A stretch of 44,464 nt of DNA from Mucilaginibacter sp. UBA4741 (lineage in GTDB: Bacteria > Bacteroidota > Bacteroidia > Sphingobacteriales > Sphingobacteriaceae). A program made the translations under genes and the position numbers. The notes below the pieces were generated by a model. It saw only the letters and a list, made by a program, of their open reading frames with translations, searched no databases and was not told where the DNA came from. This document shows positions 27,160-35,807 of this stretch, piece by piece. The stretch's first letter is position 1, and each line of letters begins with the position of its first letter. Location of the stretch: contig DHIR01000243.1 of NCBI GenBank assembly GCA_002403905.1, positions 1 through 44,464 of the forward strand, given 5' to 3'.

Positions 27160-27867
27160 CTAAAACAGCAGTGTATCCGGGTTAGGAATGATATTTATAA
27201 AAGATTGAAATTTAATGTAGTAGCTCTGCTTATTTAGATGATAGTAAAATGCACCGCGTTTAGATCCTGTTTTGTCCTTGTCTTCTAACTTGATCAATAA
27301 GCCGGTAGCTAATACACGTTTACTAAAATTCCTTTTGTCCATACTGGTGTTAAAGACATTTTCATAAAGTACCTGCAATTGTGGTAGGGTAAATTTTTCA
27401 GGTAAAAGTTCGAAAAGAATGGGGTGAAGCGCGGCTTTATACCTGATTCTTTTTTTTGCGGCCTCAACCATTTCCTGTTGGTCAAAAATGAGTTTAGGCA
27501 CGCGTTTCAGGGGAAACCAATCAGCATGATAATCTTTACTTAACTGGGTTTCGTACTTGTTGATATCGATCAATGCAAAATAACTAACTGATACTGTGCG
27601 CTCTAATGGGTCGCGCTTTGTGCTGCCAAAAGTATAAAGCTGCTCTAAGTAAACCCCCTGCAGGTTGGTTAGTTGCATTAACACCCGGTTAGCGGCTTGG
27701 TCAACACTTTCATTTGGTTGCACAAATCCGCCCATTAAACTCCAGTTGCCCTTCTCCGGCTCAAAGTCTCTTTTAATCAGCAGGATTTTTAAAATCTCGC
27801 CATCAAATCCAAAAATGATGCAGTCAACTGCCAATAAAAGCCGGGTCTGTTTGGAATATTTCTGCAT
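27160..27867 (-). CDS. araR: Nudix-domain/HTH transcriptional regulator, AraR-like
   Basis: A 235-residue protein with an N-terminal Nudix fold (residues ~8-145) and a C-terminal winged-helix part (~150-225: LPEKFTLPQLQVLYENVFNTS, DKRNFSKRVLATGLL, GSKRGAFYYHL). The Nudix box reads G47-x5-E53-x7-R61-V-L-M-Q-L, losing the acidic residues (REUxEE) needed for hydrolysis, as in sensor-type NrtR proteins. The arabinose regulator of Bacteroides thetaiotaomicron (BT0354, AraR) has this design. It is divergent from galM and faces the araBD operon; three matching palindromes lie in these control regions. It probably senses L-arabinose or a pathway intermediate and represses both operons and itself. Confidence 0.87.
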   Translation of the reverse strand: MQKYSKQTRLLLAVDCIIFGFDGEILKILLIKRDFEPEKGNWSLMGGFVQPNESVDQAANRVLMQLTNLQGVYLEQLYTFGSTKRDPLERTVSVSYFALIDINKYETQLSKDYHADWFPLKRVPKLIFDQQEMVEAAKKRIRYKAALHPILFELLPEKFTLPQLQVLYENVFNTSMDKRNFSKRVLATGLLIKLEDKDKTGSKRGAFYYHLNKQSYYIKFQSFINIIPNPDTLLF

Positions 27868-27924
27868 TTGATCGGTTAGTACTGCCGCAAATATAGTTTT
27901 TTTGTAGATGATCTATCGCTGTTG

Positions 27925-27941
27925 AGTGCGTTTTGAACACA
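27925..27941. promoter_or_regulatory. predicted AraR operator 1, araR-galM region
   Basis: AGTGC, seven bases (GTTTTGA), ACACA: the same layout as the araBD site with two changed end bases. It lies 58 bases upstream of the araR start, so it could serve autoregulation. Confidence 0.5.
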
Positions 27942-27964
27942 CAATAAAAAAAACAATATTTTTA

Positions 27965-27981
27965 AGTGTTATTTTAACAAT
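27965..27981. promoter_or_regulatory. predicted AraR operator 2, araR-galM region
   Basis: AGTGT, seven bases (TATTTTA), ACAAT, exactly 40 bases (about four helical turns) from operator 1. That would put two dimers on the same face of the DNA. It lies 99 bases upstream of the galM start codon. Confidence 0.55.
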
Positions 27982-28080
27982 TAAAAATAAATATTATAAC
28001 TTAGCCTTTGATTTCACGGCACGACAGCTGATCCGGCATCGACCATAGCGACCAAATTATACTAATAAAACCGATAATTT

Positions 28081-29259
28081 ATGAAACGACCTCAACACAA
28101 ATATCCCTTTTTATTATGGAGCCTACTGCTGATCGCGATCAGCAGCTGTAATGGCCCCGCCGGAACAAAAACGACCGGAAAGGATACAACCGTAGCCGAA
28201 GCAGTCAAATTAAAGACGGCCAATTTTCAACAAACTATCAATGACAAAAAGGTCAAGCTCTACACCCTAAAAAACAGTACAGGCGCCAGTGTGGCAATAA
28301 CCAATTTTGGCGGACGTATCGTCAGTTTAATGGTACACGATAAAAATGGAGTTTTAACGGATGTAGTTTTAGGGCATGATGGGTTAACAGGATATCAAAC
28401 CAAGCCGGAGAACTATTTTGGCGCGATCATCGGCCGTTATGGTAACCGGATAGCCAAAGGAAAGTTTACGCTGGCAGGTAAGACCTACCAACTGGATATC
28501 AATGACGGGGTCAATACACTGCATGGGGGATTCAAAGGATTTTACGATCAGGTCTTTGACGCTGTTCAGCCAGACAGCAGCTCGCTCGAATTAACTTATA
28601 CATCAAAAGACGGAGAAGGCGGCTACCCCGGTACATTAAATGTAAAAGTCGTTTACAACGTTACAGCCGATAATGCTGTGCGAATTACGTACACCGCTAC
28701 AACAGATAAAATTACTATTATAAATTTGACAAACCATGCTTATTTTAATCTGAATGGAGAAGGTAAAGGTTCGATATTGAACCACCTGTTGACGATCAGA
28801 GCGGATGCGATTACACCTGTTGATACTACGCTTATCCCTACCGGTCAACTCCAAACTGTGAAAAACACGCCGTTTGATTTCACAAAAGCCAAAACCATTG
28901 GCGCAGATATCAATAATCAAAATGAGCAACTGAAGAACGGTAAGGGTTATGATCACAATTTTGCACTCAATAAACATTCCCTAACGCAGTCGGTAGCGAC
29001 CGTAAGCAGTCCTAACAGCGGTATTTGTATGGATATTTATACCAATGAACCCGGTCTTCAATTCTACTCCGGTAATTTTTTGACCGGTAAAACACATGAC
29101 GGTAAGGGTGGTAAAGTTTATGGTTATCGTTCTGCTTTTTGCCTGGAAACACAACATTTTCCCAATGCGCCCAATCAGCCTGCTTTTGCTTCCACGGTGT
29201 TAAAACCTGGCCAAACTTACCATACCGTTACCGAATATAAGTTCTCGGTAAACAAATAA
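28081..29259 (+). CDS. galM: aldose 1-epimerase (mutarotase) lipoprotein
   Basis: A 392-residue GalM-family protein with a lipoprotein signal (AISSCNG, lipid Cys23), so it sits in the periplasm or outer membrane rather than the cytoplasm. Family marks: TNFGGRIVSLMV, NYFGAIIGRYGNRIAKGKF, LHGGFKGFYDQVFD, NLTNHAYFNLNG with the catalytic His, and a C-terminal CLETQHFPNAPNQPAF with the Glu base. It equilibrates the anomers of aldoses such as arabinose, xylose or galactose freed outside the cytoplasm. It is the first gene on the plus side of the AraR-controlled divergent promoter and lies 27 bases before the tandem GH43. Confidence 0.92.
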   Translation: MKRPQHKYPFLLWSLLLIAISSCNGPAGTKTTGKDTTVAEAVKLKTANFQQTINDKKVKLYTLKNSTGASVAITNFGGRIVSLMVHDKNGVLTDVVLGHDGLTGYQTKPENYFGAIIGRYGNRIAKGKFTLAGKTYQLDINDGVNTLHGGFKGFYDQVFDAVQPDSSSLELTYTSKDGEGGYPGTLNVKVVYNVTADNAVRITYTATTDKITIINLTNHAYFNLNGEGKGSILNHLLTIRADAITPVDTTLIPTGQLQTVKNTPFDFTKAKTIGADINNQNEQLKNGKGYDHNFALNKHSLTQSVATVSSPNSGICMDIYTNEPGLQFYSGNFLTGKTHDGKGGKVYGYRSAFCLETQHFPNAPNQPAFASTVLKPGQTYHTVTEYKFSVNK

Positions 29260-29286
29260 AACTTCCCGTCAGCTATTTAAAGATTA

Positions 29287-31191
29287 ATGAAAAAAGTACA
29301 ATATAAACGCCGGTTTCTGCTAAGCGCATTAATGATAGTTATGTTAATGCCGTCAGTTTTGGCGCAAAAAAAGACCGCTTATCTGTTTGCCTATTTTACC
29401 GGAAACGACAAGTCGGAAGAAGCCATACATTTTGCTACAAGTATTGATGGGTACCATTATAAAGCCCTAAATCATGATGCGCCGATACTTAATTCGGCTG
29501 CGATAAGTTCGACCGGTGGTGTGCGCGACCCTCATATTTTAAGAGGCGAGGACGGCAAAACATTCTTTATGGTAGCCACAGATATGCAGGTAGCAAAAAA
29601 TGGTTGGGGGCCTAATGCCGCTATGGTGATGCTTAAGTCGACTGACTTGCTCAACTGGAGCTCGACCATTGTGAATATACCTGATAAATTTAAGGCATTC
29701 GTAGGCGTAAACAGGGTTTGGGCACCACAAACTATTTATGATCCGCAACAAAAAAAATACATGCTGTATTGGTCCATGCGCTTTGGCAACCAGGCGGATA
29801 TTATTTATTACACTTATGCCAATAAAAATTTTACCGGTTTGGAAGGCGAACCTAAGCAACTTTTTTTTAGCCCTACTAACAGTTCTTGTATTGACGCAGA
29901 TATTATCTTAAAGGACGGCAAATATAACCTGTTCTTTAAAACAGAGGGGGCAGGCAACGGTATCAAAAAAGCAGTTTCCGACCATTTGACCAGCGGTTAT
30001 GTTTTACAAGATAAGTATTTGCAGCAAACTACTGATCCGGTAGAGGGGTCGGGGGTTTTCAAATTAAATGAGGGGAATGACTATATTTTGATGTACGATC
30101 TCTACACTAAAGGCCGTTGCCAATTTACACGCAGCAGTGACCTCGAGAATTTTAAAGTGATAGACCAGGATGTTACTATGGATTTTCATCCAAGGCATGG
30201 TACAGTAATGCCCATCACTACAAAAGAATTACAACGATTGCTGGCCAAATGGGGAGGAGGAGACGACCATAACCCGGCTTTAAAAGGAGAATTTGCTGAC
30301 CCCGAGGTGCTGTATTCTCAAAAGACCGGCAAGTATTATATCTATCCAACCAGCGATGGCTTTACCGGTTGGAGTGGTACTTACTTTAAAGCGTTTTCGT
30401 CAAGCGATTTGGTAAACTGGAAAGACGAAGGAATTATCCTTGACTTGCTCAAAGATGTTAGCTGGGCTAATAGGAATGCCTGGGCGCCAACCATAGCCGA
30501 GAAGAAAATCGACGGCCAATACAAATACTTTTACTATTTCTGCGCCGCTCAAAAGGTAGGTGTGGCCACCGCGGATAATCCGACTGGCCCCTTTAAGGAT
30601 AGTGGCCACCCACTCATATATAAACATCCGGCAGGAGTTAACGGTCAACAAATAGATCCTGATGTTTTTAGAGACCCTGGGACGGATGAGTATTATTTAT
30701 ATTGGGGCAATGGATACATGGCAGGTACCCGATTAAATGAGGATATGCTTTCTATAGATACCACTTCGATCAAAGTGCTCACTCCCAATAAATCTTTCAG
30801 GGAAGGAACAGAAGTATTTTACAGAAAAGGGAAATATTATTTTATGTGGTCAGAAGACGACACCCGCAGCGAGAACTATCAGGTGCGGTATGGCACCTCA
30901 GATTCGCCGCTTGGCCAAATAAGCGTTCCTGCGGATAACCTGGTGCTGGCTAAGGACCCCGAGAATGCTATTTACAGCACGGGCCATAATGCCGTCATTC
31001 AGATCCCGGGTAAAGACGAATGGTATATTATTTACCATCGTTTTAACCGCCCTAAGGGTATTACGATGGGCGATGCTGCCGGTTATCATAGAGAGGTATG
31101 TATCGATAAACTGGAATTTAACACAGACGGAAGTATAAAACGAGTTACTCCAACTGTAAAAGGTATCAACGGGTTAGTAAATGAACACTAA
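29287..31191 (+). CDS. tandem-domain GH43 glycosidase
   Basis: A 634-residue secreted protein (signal peptide cut near VLAQ, residue 27) with two GH43-like five-blade propellers in a row. The first (~27-315) has acidic residues at GVRDPHIL, CIDADIILKDG and PVEGSGVFKL. The second (~330-634) has EFADPEVLYSQKTGKYYIYPTSD in outline, QIDPDVFRDP and REGTEVFYRKGKYYF. Both keep the Asp/Asp/Glu trio by eye, so both could be active, which is uncommon. Substrates are probably arabinan, arabinogalactan or arabinoxylan side chains. Probably in one unit with galM. Confidence 0.87.
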   Translation: MKKVQYKRRFLLSALMIVMLMPSVLAQKKTAYLFAYFTGNDKSEEAIHFATSIDGYHYKALNHDAPILNSAAISSTGGVRDPHILRGEDGKTFFMVATDMQVAKNGWGPNAAMVMLKSTDLLNWSSTIVNIPDKFKAFVGVNRVWAPQTIYDPQQKKYMLYWSMRFGNQADIIYYTYANKNFTGLEGEPKQLFFSPTNSSCIDADIILKDGKYNLFFKTEGAGNGIKKAVSDHLTSGYVLQDKYLQQTTDPVEGSGVFKLNEGNDYILMYDLYTKGRCQFTRSSDLENFKVIDQDVTMDFHPRHGTVMPITTKELQRLLAKWGGGDDHNPALKGEFADPEVLYSQKTGKYYIYPTSDGFTGWSGTYFKAFSSSDLVNWKDEGIILDLLKDVSWANRNAWAPTIAEKKIDGQYKYFYYFCAAQKVGVATADNPTGPFKDSGHPLIYKHPAGVNGQQIDPDVFRDPGTDEYYLYWGNGYMAGTRLNEDMLSIDTTSIKVLTPNKSFREGTEVFYRKGKYYFMWSEDDTRSENYQVRYGTSDSPLGQISVPADNLVLAKDPENAIYSTGHNAVIQIPGKDEWYIIYHRFNRPKGITMGDAAGYHREVCIDKLEFNTDGSIKRVTPTVKGINGLVNEH

Positions 31192-31367
31192 AATATTTTC
31201 TAATTGTGTTTATCTCTGGTCTTTTTCGTGCACGCAGGTACTCCAGTATGAAAATTTAATTTAACCGTCGGGCTTATTTGACTTTAAGGTTATTAGGCCT
31301 AAAAGTCAAGGGTCTTGGAATTAAGTACTGCTGATTCGACCGAATTACGGGTCAGCTAAAAGAATAA

Positions 31368-32873
31368 TTGAATATGTTGACGTTATCAAGGGAGAACTTA
31401 AAAGATATCAAACAGACCGAAACGGCTGTTTCAGGCGAGGAATTATTTGCACTGCCCGAAAAAGTATTACAATTTGGTACCGGCGTATTATTGAGGGGGC
31501 TGCCTGATTCACTGATTGACCGGGCTAACCGTAATCGTATATTCAATGGCCGGATCGTTGTCGTTAAATCAACAACTGCGGGCTCGTTTGATGATTTTGC
31601 AGCGCAAGACAATTTATACACTCTTCATGTCAAAGGGATAGATCAGGGTAAAGAGATTGAAGAAGATGTGATCTGTTCAGCCATTAGTAGAGTGATTTCG
31701 GCGACGAAAGACTGGCACGAGGTGCTCAAGATGGCGAATAATCCGGAACTGGCGGTGGTAATCTCCAATACTACCGAAGCGGGCATAGCTTTGGTCAAGG
31801 AAAGTATCCTGGGGCGCGTACCTGAATCATTCCCGGGGAAGCTTTTGGCGGTACTTTACGAAAGGTTCAACGCCTTAGGAGGATCTGAAGATACTGGTTT
31901 AGTGATCATACCCACTGAATTGATTGTAAATAACGGTGCGGTACTGAAAGCAATTGTGCTGGAACTGGCACAGTCAAATAAACTGGAAACAGCCTTTATC
32001 GACTGGCTGGACCAATGCAATTTCTTTTGCAACTCACTGGTTGATCGAATTGTACCCGGTAAACCGCCGGTCCGCAAGCTGAAGGAGTTGGAAGAAAGAT
32101 CCGGCTACCGGGATGCCTTGCGCATCACCGCGGAACCTTATTACTTATGGGCGATTGAAGGAAACGAGCACATTCGTAATAAACTTTCTTTCGCTCGTTG
32201 CAACAAAGGTGTCATTATTTTCGAAAATATAGAGCCTTACCGAGAGTTGAAATTGCGATTATTGAATGGTACGCACACATTGAGCTGCGCGGTGGCCATA
32301 TTATCAGGTTTCGCAACCGTAAAACAGGCAATGGAAGATTCGGAATTTTACCAATTTGTCAGCCATTTGATGCGAGTGGAGATCGCTCCTGCAATTCCTT
32401 ACCAAATTGACCAGGCCCAAACCGAAGCATTCATCTGCCAGGTACTGGACCGTTTTCGCAATCCTAGCATTGAACATCTTTGGCAAAGTATTTCAGTCCA
32501 ATATACATTGAAACTAAAAATGCGCGTGGTCCCCTTACTGCTTACCCATTACAAAAGATATGATACCGCGCCCAAGTATTTTGCATTTGGTTTCGCAGCT
32601 TTTATCCGATTTATGAAAGTTTACCAGCAGCAAGGTCGATATTTCGGGCAGGTCGGGGATCAGGATTTTGAAATTAACGATGATCAGGCAGCGGTATTCT
32701 TCAATGCCTGGCAGAAAGCCAATTACAAAGCCGTTGTACATACTATACTGGCTGATAAAGAACTCTGGAATACGGATCTTACGTATTTACCCGGCTTTGA
32801 ACGTGAGGTATGCCTGCGAATTGAACAACTCATAACCAGGGGAGCGACTGAAGCATTGATTCATCTAAAGTAA
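31368..32873 (+). CDS. uxaB: tagaturonate reductase (altronate oxidoreductase)
   Basis: A 501-residue member of the long-chain mannitol-dehydrogenase family. LQFGTGVLLRGLPDSLIDRAN and NGRIVVVKST mark the UxaB branch; VISNTTEAGI, LIVNNGAVLKAIVLELA, CNSLVDRIVPGKP and the catalytic region LLNGTHTLSC (with the Lys-equivalent helix upstream) follow. It interconverts tagaturonate and altronate in the galacturonate (pectin) pathway in the cytoplasm. No uxaA or uxaC is near, so it is isolated in a pentose locus. It is 176 bases after the tandem GH43 and may have its own promoter. Confidence 0.87.
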   Translation: MNMLTLSRENLKDIKQTETAVSGEELFALPEKVLQFGTGVLLRGLPDSLIDRANRNRIFNGRIVVVKSTTAGSFDDFAAQDNLYTLHVKGIDQGKEIEEDVICSAISRVISATKDWHEVLKMANNPELAVVISNTTEAGIALVKESILGRVPESFPGKLLAVLYERFNALGGSEDTGLVIIPTELIVNNGAVLKAIVLELAQSNKLETAFIDWLDQCNFFCNSLVDRIVPGKPPVRKLKELEERSGYRDALRITAEPYYLWAIEGNEHIRNKLSFARCNKGVIIFENIEPYRELKLRLLNGTHTLSCAVAILSGFATVKQAMEDSEFYQFVSHLMRVEIAPAIPYQIDQAQTEAFICQVLDRFRNPSIEHLWQSISVQYTLKLKMRVVPLLLTHYKRYDTAPKYFAFGFAAFIRFMKVYQQQGRYFGQVGDQDFEINDDQAAVFFNAWQKANYKAVVHTILADKELWNTDLTYLPGFEREVCLRIEQLITRGATEALIHLK

Positions 32874-33183
32874 ATCGTATAGCATTTGGTCGCTTTTCAT
32901 TAGAAGAATGGACACTTTGGTCGATTTTTATCCAATTTGAACATTTCGCACTCTATTTTATGACTTTTGTACCCCTTCTTCCATTTTCTTCCTCTATACT
33001 TTTATCGCCGAATCAATAAACCTAAGACGGTATTAAAATATTGGCAGCTCAAATTTTACCTACTATATTGGGATGGTTTGGGATACTTGCTTTTAAACAG
33101 CGCTTGTTTTTATTATTTATCATTTCGCTTTGCGAAAATGAGACATGACCAATAAAATAAATAAACCAATATAACCCGTATTC
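32874..33183. other. intergenic region with repeated TTTGGTC elements
   Basis: A 310-base leader of the GH31 gene. Its first 90 bases carry three related elements (annotated separately). The rest is AT-rich with a short inverted repeat near 33121-33139 (CATTTCGC, TTT, GCGAAAATG). A 62-codon open frame at 32967-33155 has no recognisable domain and is probably not a gene. Confidence 0.5.
32881..32960 (+). promoter_or_regulatory. three direct repeats, candidate HTCS binding site
   Basis: CATTTGGTCGCTTTTCAT (from 32883), CACTTTGGTCGATTTTTAT (from 32913) and a weaker CATTTCGCACTCTATTTTAT (from 32942). The cores start 31 and 28 bases apart, near three helical turns. A fourth copy, CATTTGGTCTATATTTTT, lies at 40204, beyond the HTCS gene. 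Repeats in phase on one strand suit an AraC-type dimeric regulator such as the HTCS encoded at 35808. Confidence 0.45.
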
Positions 33184-35562
33184 ATGATAAACACAAAAGT
33201 TATGTTAAATTCTTCGCTGTTCAAAATAATGGCAGCCGCTATAGTGCTCTTAATTACAACAATACCTGCTGCTAACGCCTCTGTTATATCTTATAAAAAA
33301 GAGCCCAACGGGCTTTTATTTACATTAGATAAAGGCCTGATGAAGGTTAACGTTTGCAGGGACGATATTATCGAAGTAAAATATACCATTTTTAACGACT
33401 TTGCCAACAAGCCCTCGCTTATTGTAAATGCAAAATGGAGTTTTCCGTCTTTTAAGGTTTTGGAAGACAAGAACCAGGTTACTATCATAACCGCAAAGTT
33501 GAGAGTAATAATAAACAAACTCACTAATAATGTTACTTACCAAGACCTTTATGGTAAGGAAATAGCCTCCGAAGATAATAAAAGTATTACCCCAGCTACG
33601 ATAGCCGGCATAAGCACCTATAATATAAGCACCCAATTTAATTCACCTGCGGATGAAGCGCTTTTTGGCTTAGGCTGCCATCCTGTTGACACTGGCTCGA
33701 TCAACTATAAAGGCCGAAACCAGGATTTGGCCATAAAATATCTTACCGGCGCTGTTCCTGTGCTGTTATCCACTAATGGTTATGGACTGATGTGGGATAA
33801 CTATTCGGCATCAAATTTTTATGGCGCCGAAGCAGGCAATACCAAATTCAAATATGTTTCCGAAAGTGGGAGGCAGGCCGATTATTACTTTTTTTATGGC
33901 CCTGGGTTTGACCAGATCATCAACCTATATCGTACAGCCACCGGCAAGGCTCCAATGTTTGCGAAATGGGCATTCGGCCTGTTCCAATCGCAGGACAGGT
34001 ACATGAGCCAGGATGAAGTGCTTTCGGTAAAGGATAATTATCGCAATAACCATATTCCGGTAGATGTTATTGTACAGGATTGGTATTATTGGGATCCCTT
34101 CCCAATAGGTTCTCATGTGATGAATCCGGCGCGTTACCCTGATCCCAAGAAAATGATCGATGAGCTGCATAAAGCAAATATTCATGGTATGATATCTATC
34201 TGGCCGCTTTTTGGTAAAGGCACTAAAGACTTTGATACCATGCAAAAAATGGGCGGATTAACCAGTATTACCTGGGATAACATTGTCAGCCATACCTTTG
34301 ATAGCTATTACGATGCGCATAATCCCAAAGCACGTGAATTATATTGGGACATGGCTCGTGACAGCTTGGTTAAAAGATATGGTTGGGACGCCTGGTGGGT
34401 TGACCAATGCGAACCTGACAATGGTGCACTGTTAGACGAGCGGCGCAAAGCTAATTTTTGGACAGGTAAAGGTATTGATTACTTTAACACCTATTCGTTG
34501 GAACATTCCACAGGTATATATCAGGGCTGGCGCCGGGATATTCCACAAAAGAGAGCCTTTTTTCTACTCAGGCAGTCTTTTGCCGGTGAGCAGCGAAATG
34601 CTGGTGCGCTTTGGTCATCCGATATTTCCTGTACCTTTGAAGCCTTTAAAAGTCAGGTACCGCAGGGCATTAATACCTGTACATCGGGTATCCCGTATTG
34701 GACATCTGACATAGGCGGATACCACTACAACTGGACTGCCCCAGATTGGTCGAAACCCGAATTCAGAGAGTTGTTTACCAGGTGGTTCCAGTTTGGTACG
34801 TTTTGCCCTATTATGCGCATTCATGGAAAGGGTGAAAGAGCCCTGTTCTCAAAAAACTGGGATGAAGATACCCGGGCTACACTTTTGAAGTTCGATAAAC
34901 TCCGTTACCGCCTGTTACCGTATATCTATTCGCTGGCAGCAAAAACTACCCTTCAAAATTACACCATGATGCGATCGCTGGCATTTGATTTCCGCAATGA
35001 TAAGATTGTTTATCAAATACCAGATCAGTATATGTTTGGCCCTGCATTTTTGGTAAACCCGGTTACCGGCAAAGGCGAAACCGCAAGAAAAGTTTATTTG
35101 CCAGGAACTGATTTGTGGTATGATTTCTGGACAGGCGAAAAATTAGCAGGCGGTAAAACCATAGATGCTGCTTCACCGATAAACTTAATGCCGTTATATG
35201 TACGTGCCGGTTCCATCGTCCCAATGGGCCCTGAAGTTGAATATGCTACCCAAAAAACCAATAAGGTTATTGAACTGCGTATCTACCCGGGTGCTGACGG
35301 CAAGTTTACCATTTATGAGGATGAGAATGATAATTACAATTATGAAAAAGGCCAGTATTCAACCTTTAAGTTAACCTGGAAGGATAAACAGAAAGAACTA
35401 AGTATTTCAAATACAAAAGGCAATTTTCCCGGTATGTTAACGCGGCGTGCTTTCAATATTGTCGTGGTTAATGGCAAACATGGTTCAGGGCCTTTGGCTG
35501 CAGATAGTTTTGATAATACAGTTGCCTATGAAGGCAAAGCAATTACCGTAAAATTAAAGTAA
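33184..35562 (+). CDS. GH31 alpha-xylosidase
   Basis: A 792-residue exported GH31 enzyme; signal peptide to about residue 32 (AAIVLLITTIPAANA). The N-terminal beta-sandwich leads to the barrel with PVDVIVQDWYYWDPFPIGSH, the nucleophile Asp407 in DAWWVDQCEPD, the RQSFAGEQRNAGALWSSDI acid region and PYWTSDIGGY, followed by C-terminal sheet domains. WWVDQCEPD and the FxxWxF-type substrate loop point to alpha-xylosidase rather than alpha-glucosidase. It would remove alpha-xylose from xyloglucan oligosaccharides, which pairs well with the fucosidase upstream in the window. Start could also be the ATG at 33202. Confidence 0.88.
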   Translation: MINTKVMLNSSLFKIMAAAIVLLITTIPAANASVISYKKEPNGLLFTLDKGLMKVNVCRDDIIEVKYTIFNDFANKPSLIVNAKWSFPSFKVLEDKNQVTIITAKLRVIINKLTNNVTYQDLYGKEIASEDNKSITPATIAGISTYNISTQFNSPADEALFGLGCHPVDTGSINYKGRNQDLAIKYLTGAVPVLLSTNGYGLMWDNYSASNFYGAEAGNTKFKYVSESGRQADYYFFYGPGFDQIINLYRTATGKAPMFAKWAFGLFQSQDRYMSQDEVLSVKDNYRNNHIPVDVIVQDWYYWDPFPIGSHVMNPARYPDPKKMIDELHKANIHGMISIWPLFGKGTKDFDTMQKMGGLTSITWDNIVSHTFDSYYDAHNPKARELYWDMARDSLVKRYGWDAWWVDQCEPDNGALLDERRKANFWTGKGIDYFNTYSLEHSTGIYQGWRRDIPQKRAFFLLRQSFAGEQRNAGALWSSDISCTFEAFKSQVPQGINTCTSGIPYWTSDIGGYHYNWTAPDWSKPEFRELFTRWFQFGTFCPIMRIHGKGERALFSKNWDEDTRATLLKFDKLRYRLLPYIYSLAAKTTLQNYTMMRSLAFDFRNDKIVYQIPDQYMFGPAFLVNPVTGKGETARKVYLPGTDLWYDFWTGEKLAGGKTIDAASPINLMPLYVRAGSIVPMGPEVEYATQKTNKVIELRIYPGADGKFTIYEDENDNYNYEKGQYSTFKLTWKDKQKELSISNTKGNFPGMLTRRAFNIVVVNGKHGSGPLAADSFDNTVAYEGKAITVKLK

Positions 35563-35807
35563 GGCGCGGTATGTTTAAAGGTAATTGAATTTTACAATAC
35601 GTATAAAGTAAAGTGAATAATTTGTTAGGTGAATGCGTTCTGTAGCTAAATAGGCCATTTTATTAATAACTTAGAGTTTAACGAACCGCATAATTAACTA
35701 TGTTGGTTATATTAAATACAATTTCTCTATGTATATAGCATTTGTATTACTTTAGTGTATTGGCTTTAAAAATTGATCTGTTGATTTTTGGCTTTCATAA
35801 CATTTCG

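Noticed and set aside
31278..31309. Inverted repeat TTGACTTT/AAAGTCAA after the tandem GH43
   Set aside because: Eight-base arms with a long loop and no T-run; too weak to call a terminator.
32967..33155. 62-codon frame upstream of GH31
   Set aside because: No domain and lies in the control region of GH31.
35742..35807. Longer N-terminus for the HTCS from TTG 35742
   Set aside because: It would place 22 residues before a clear signal peptide; ATG 35808 fits better.
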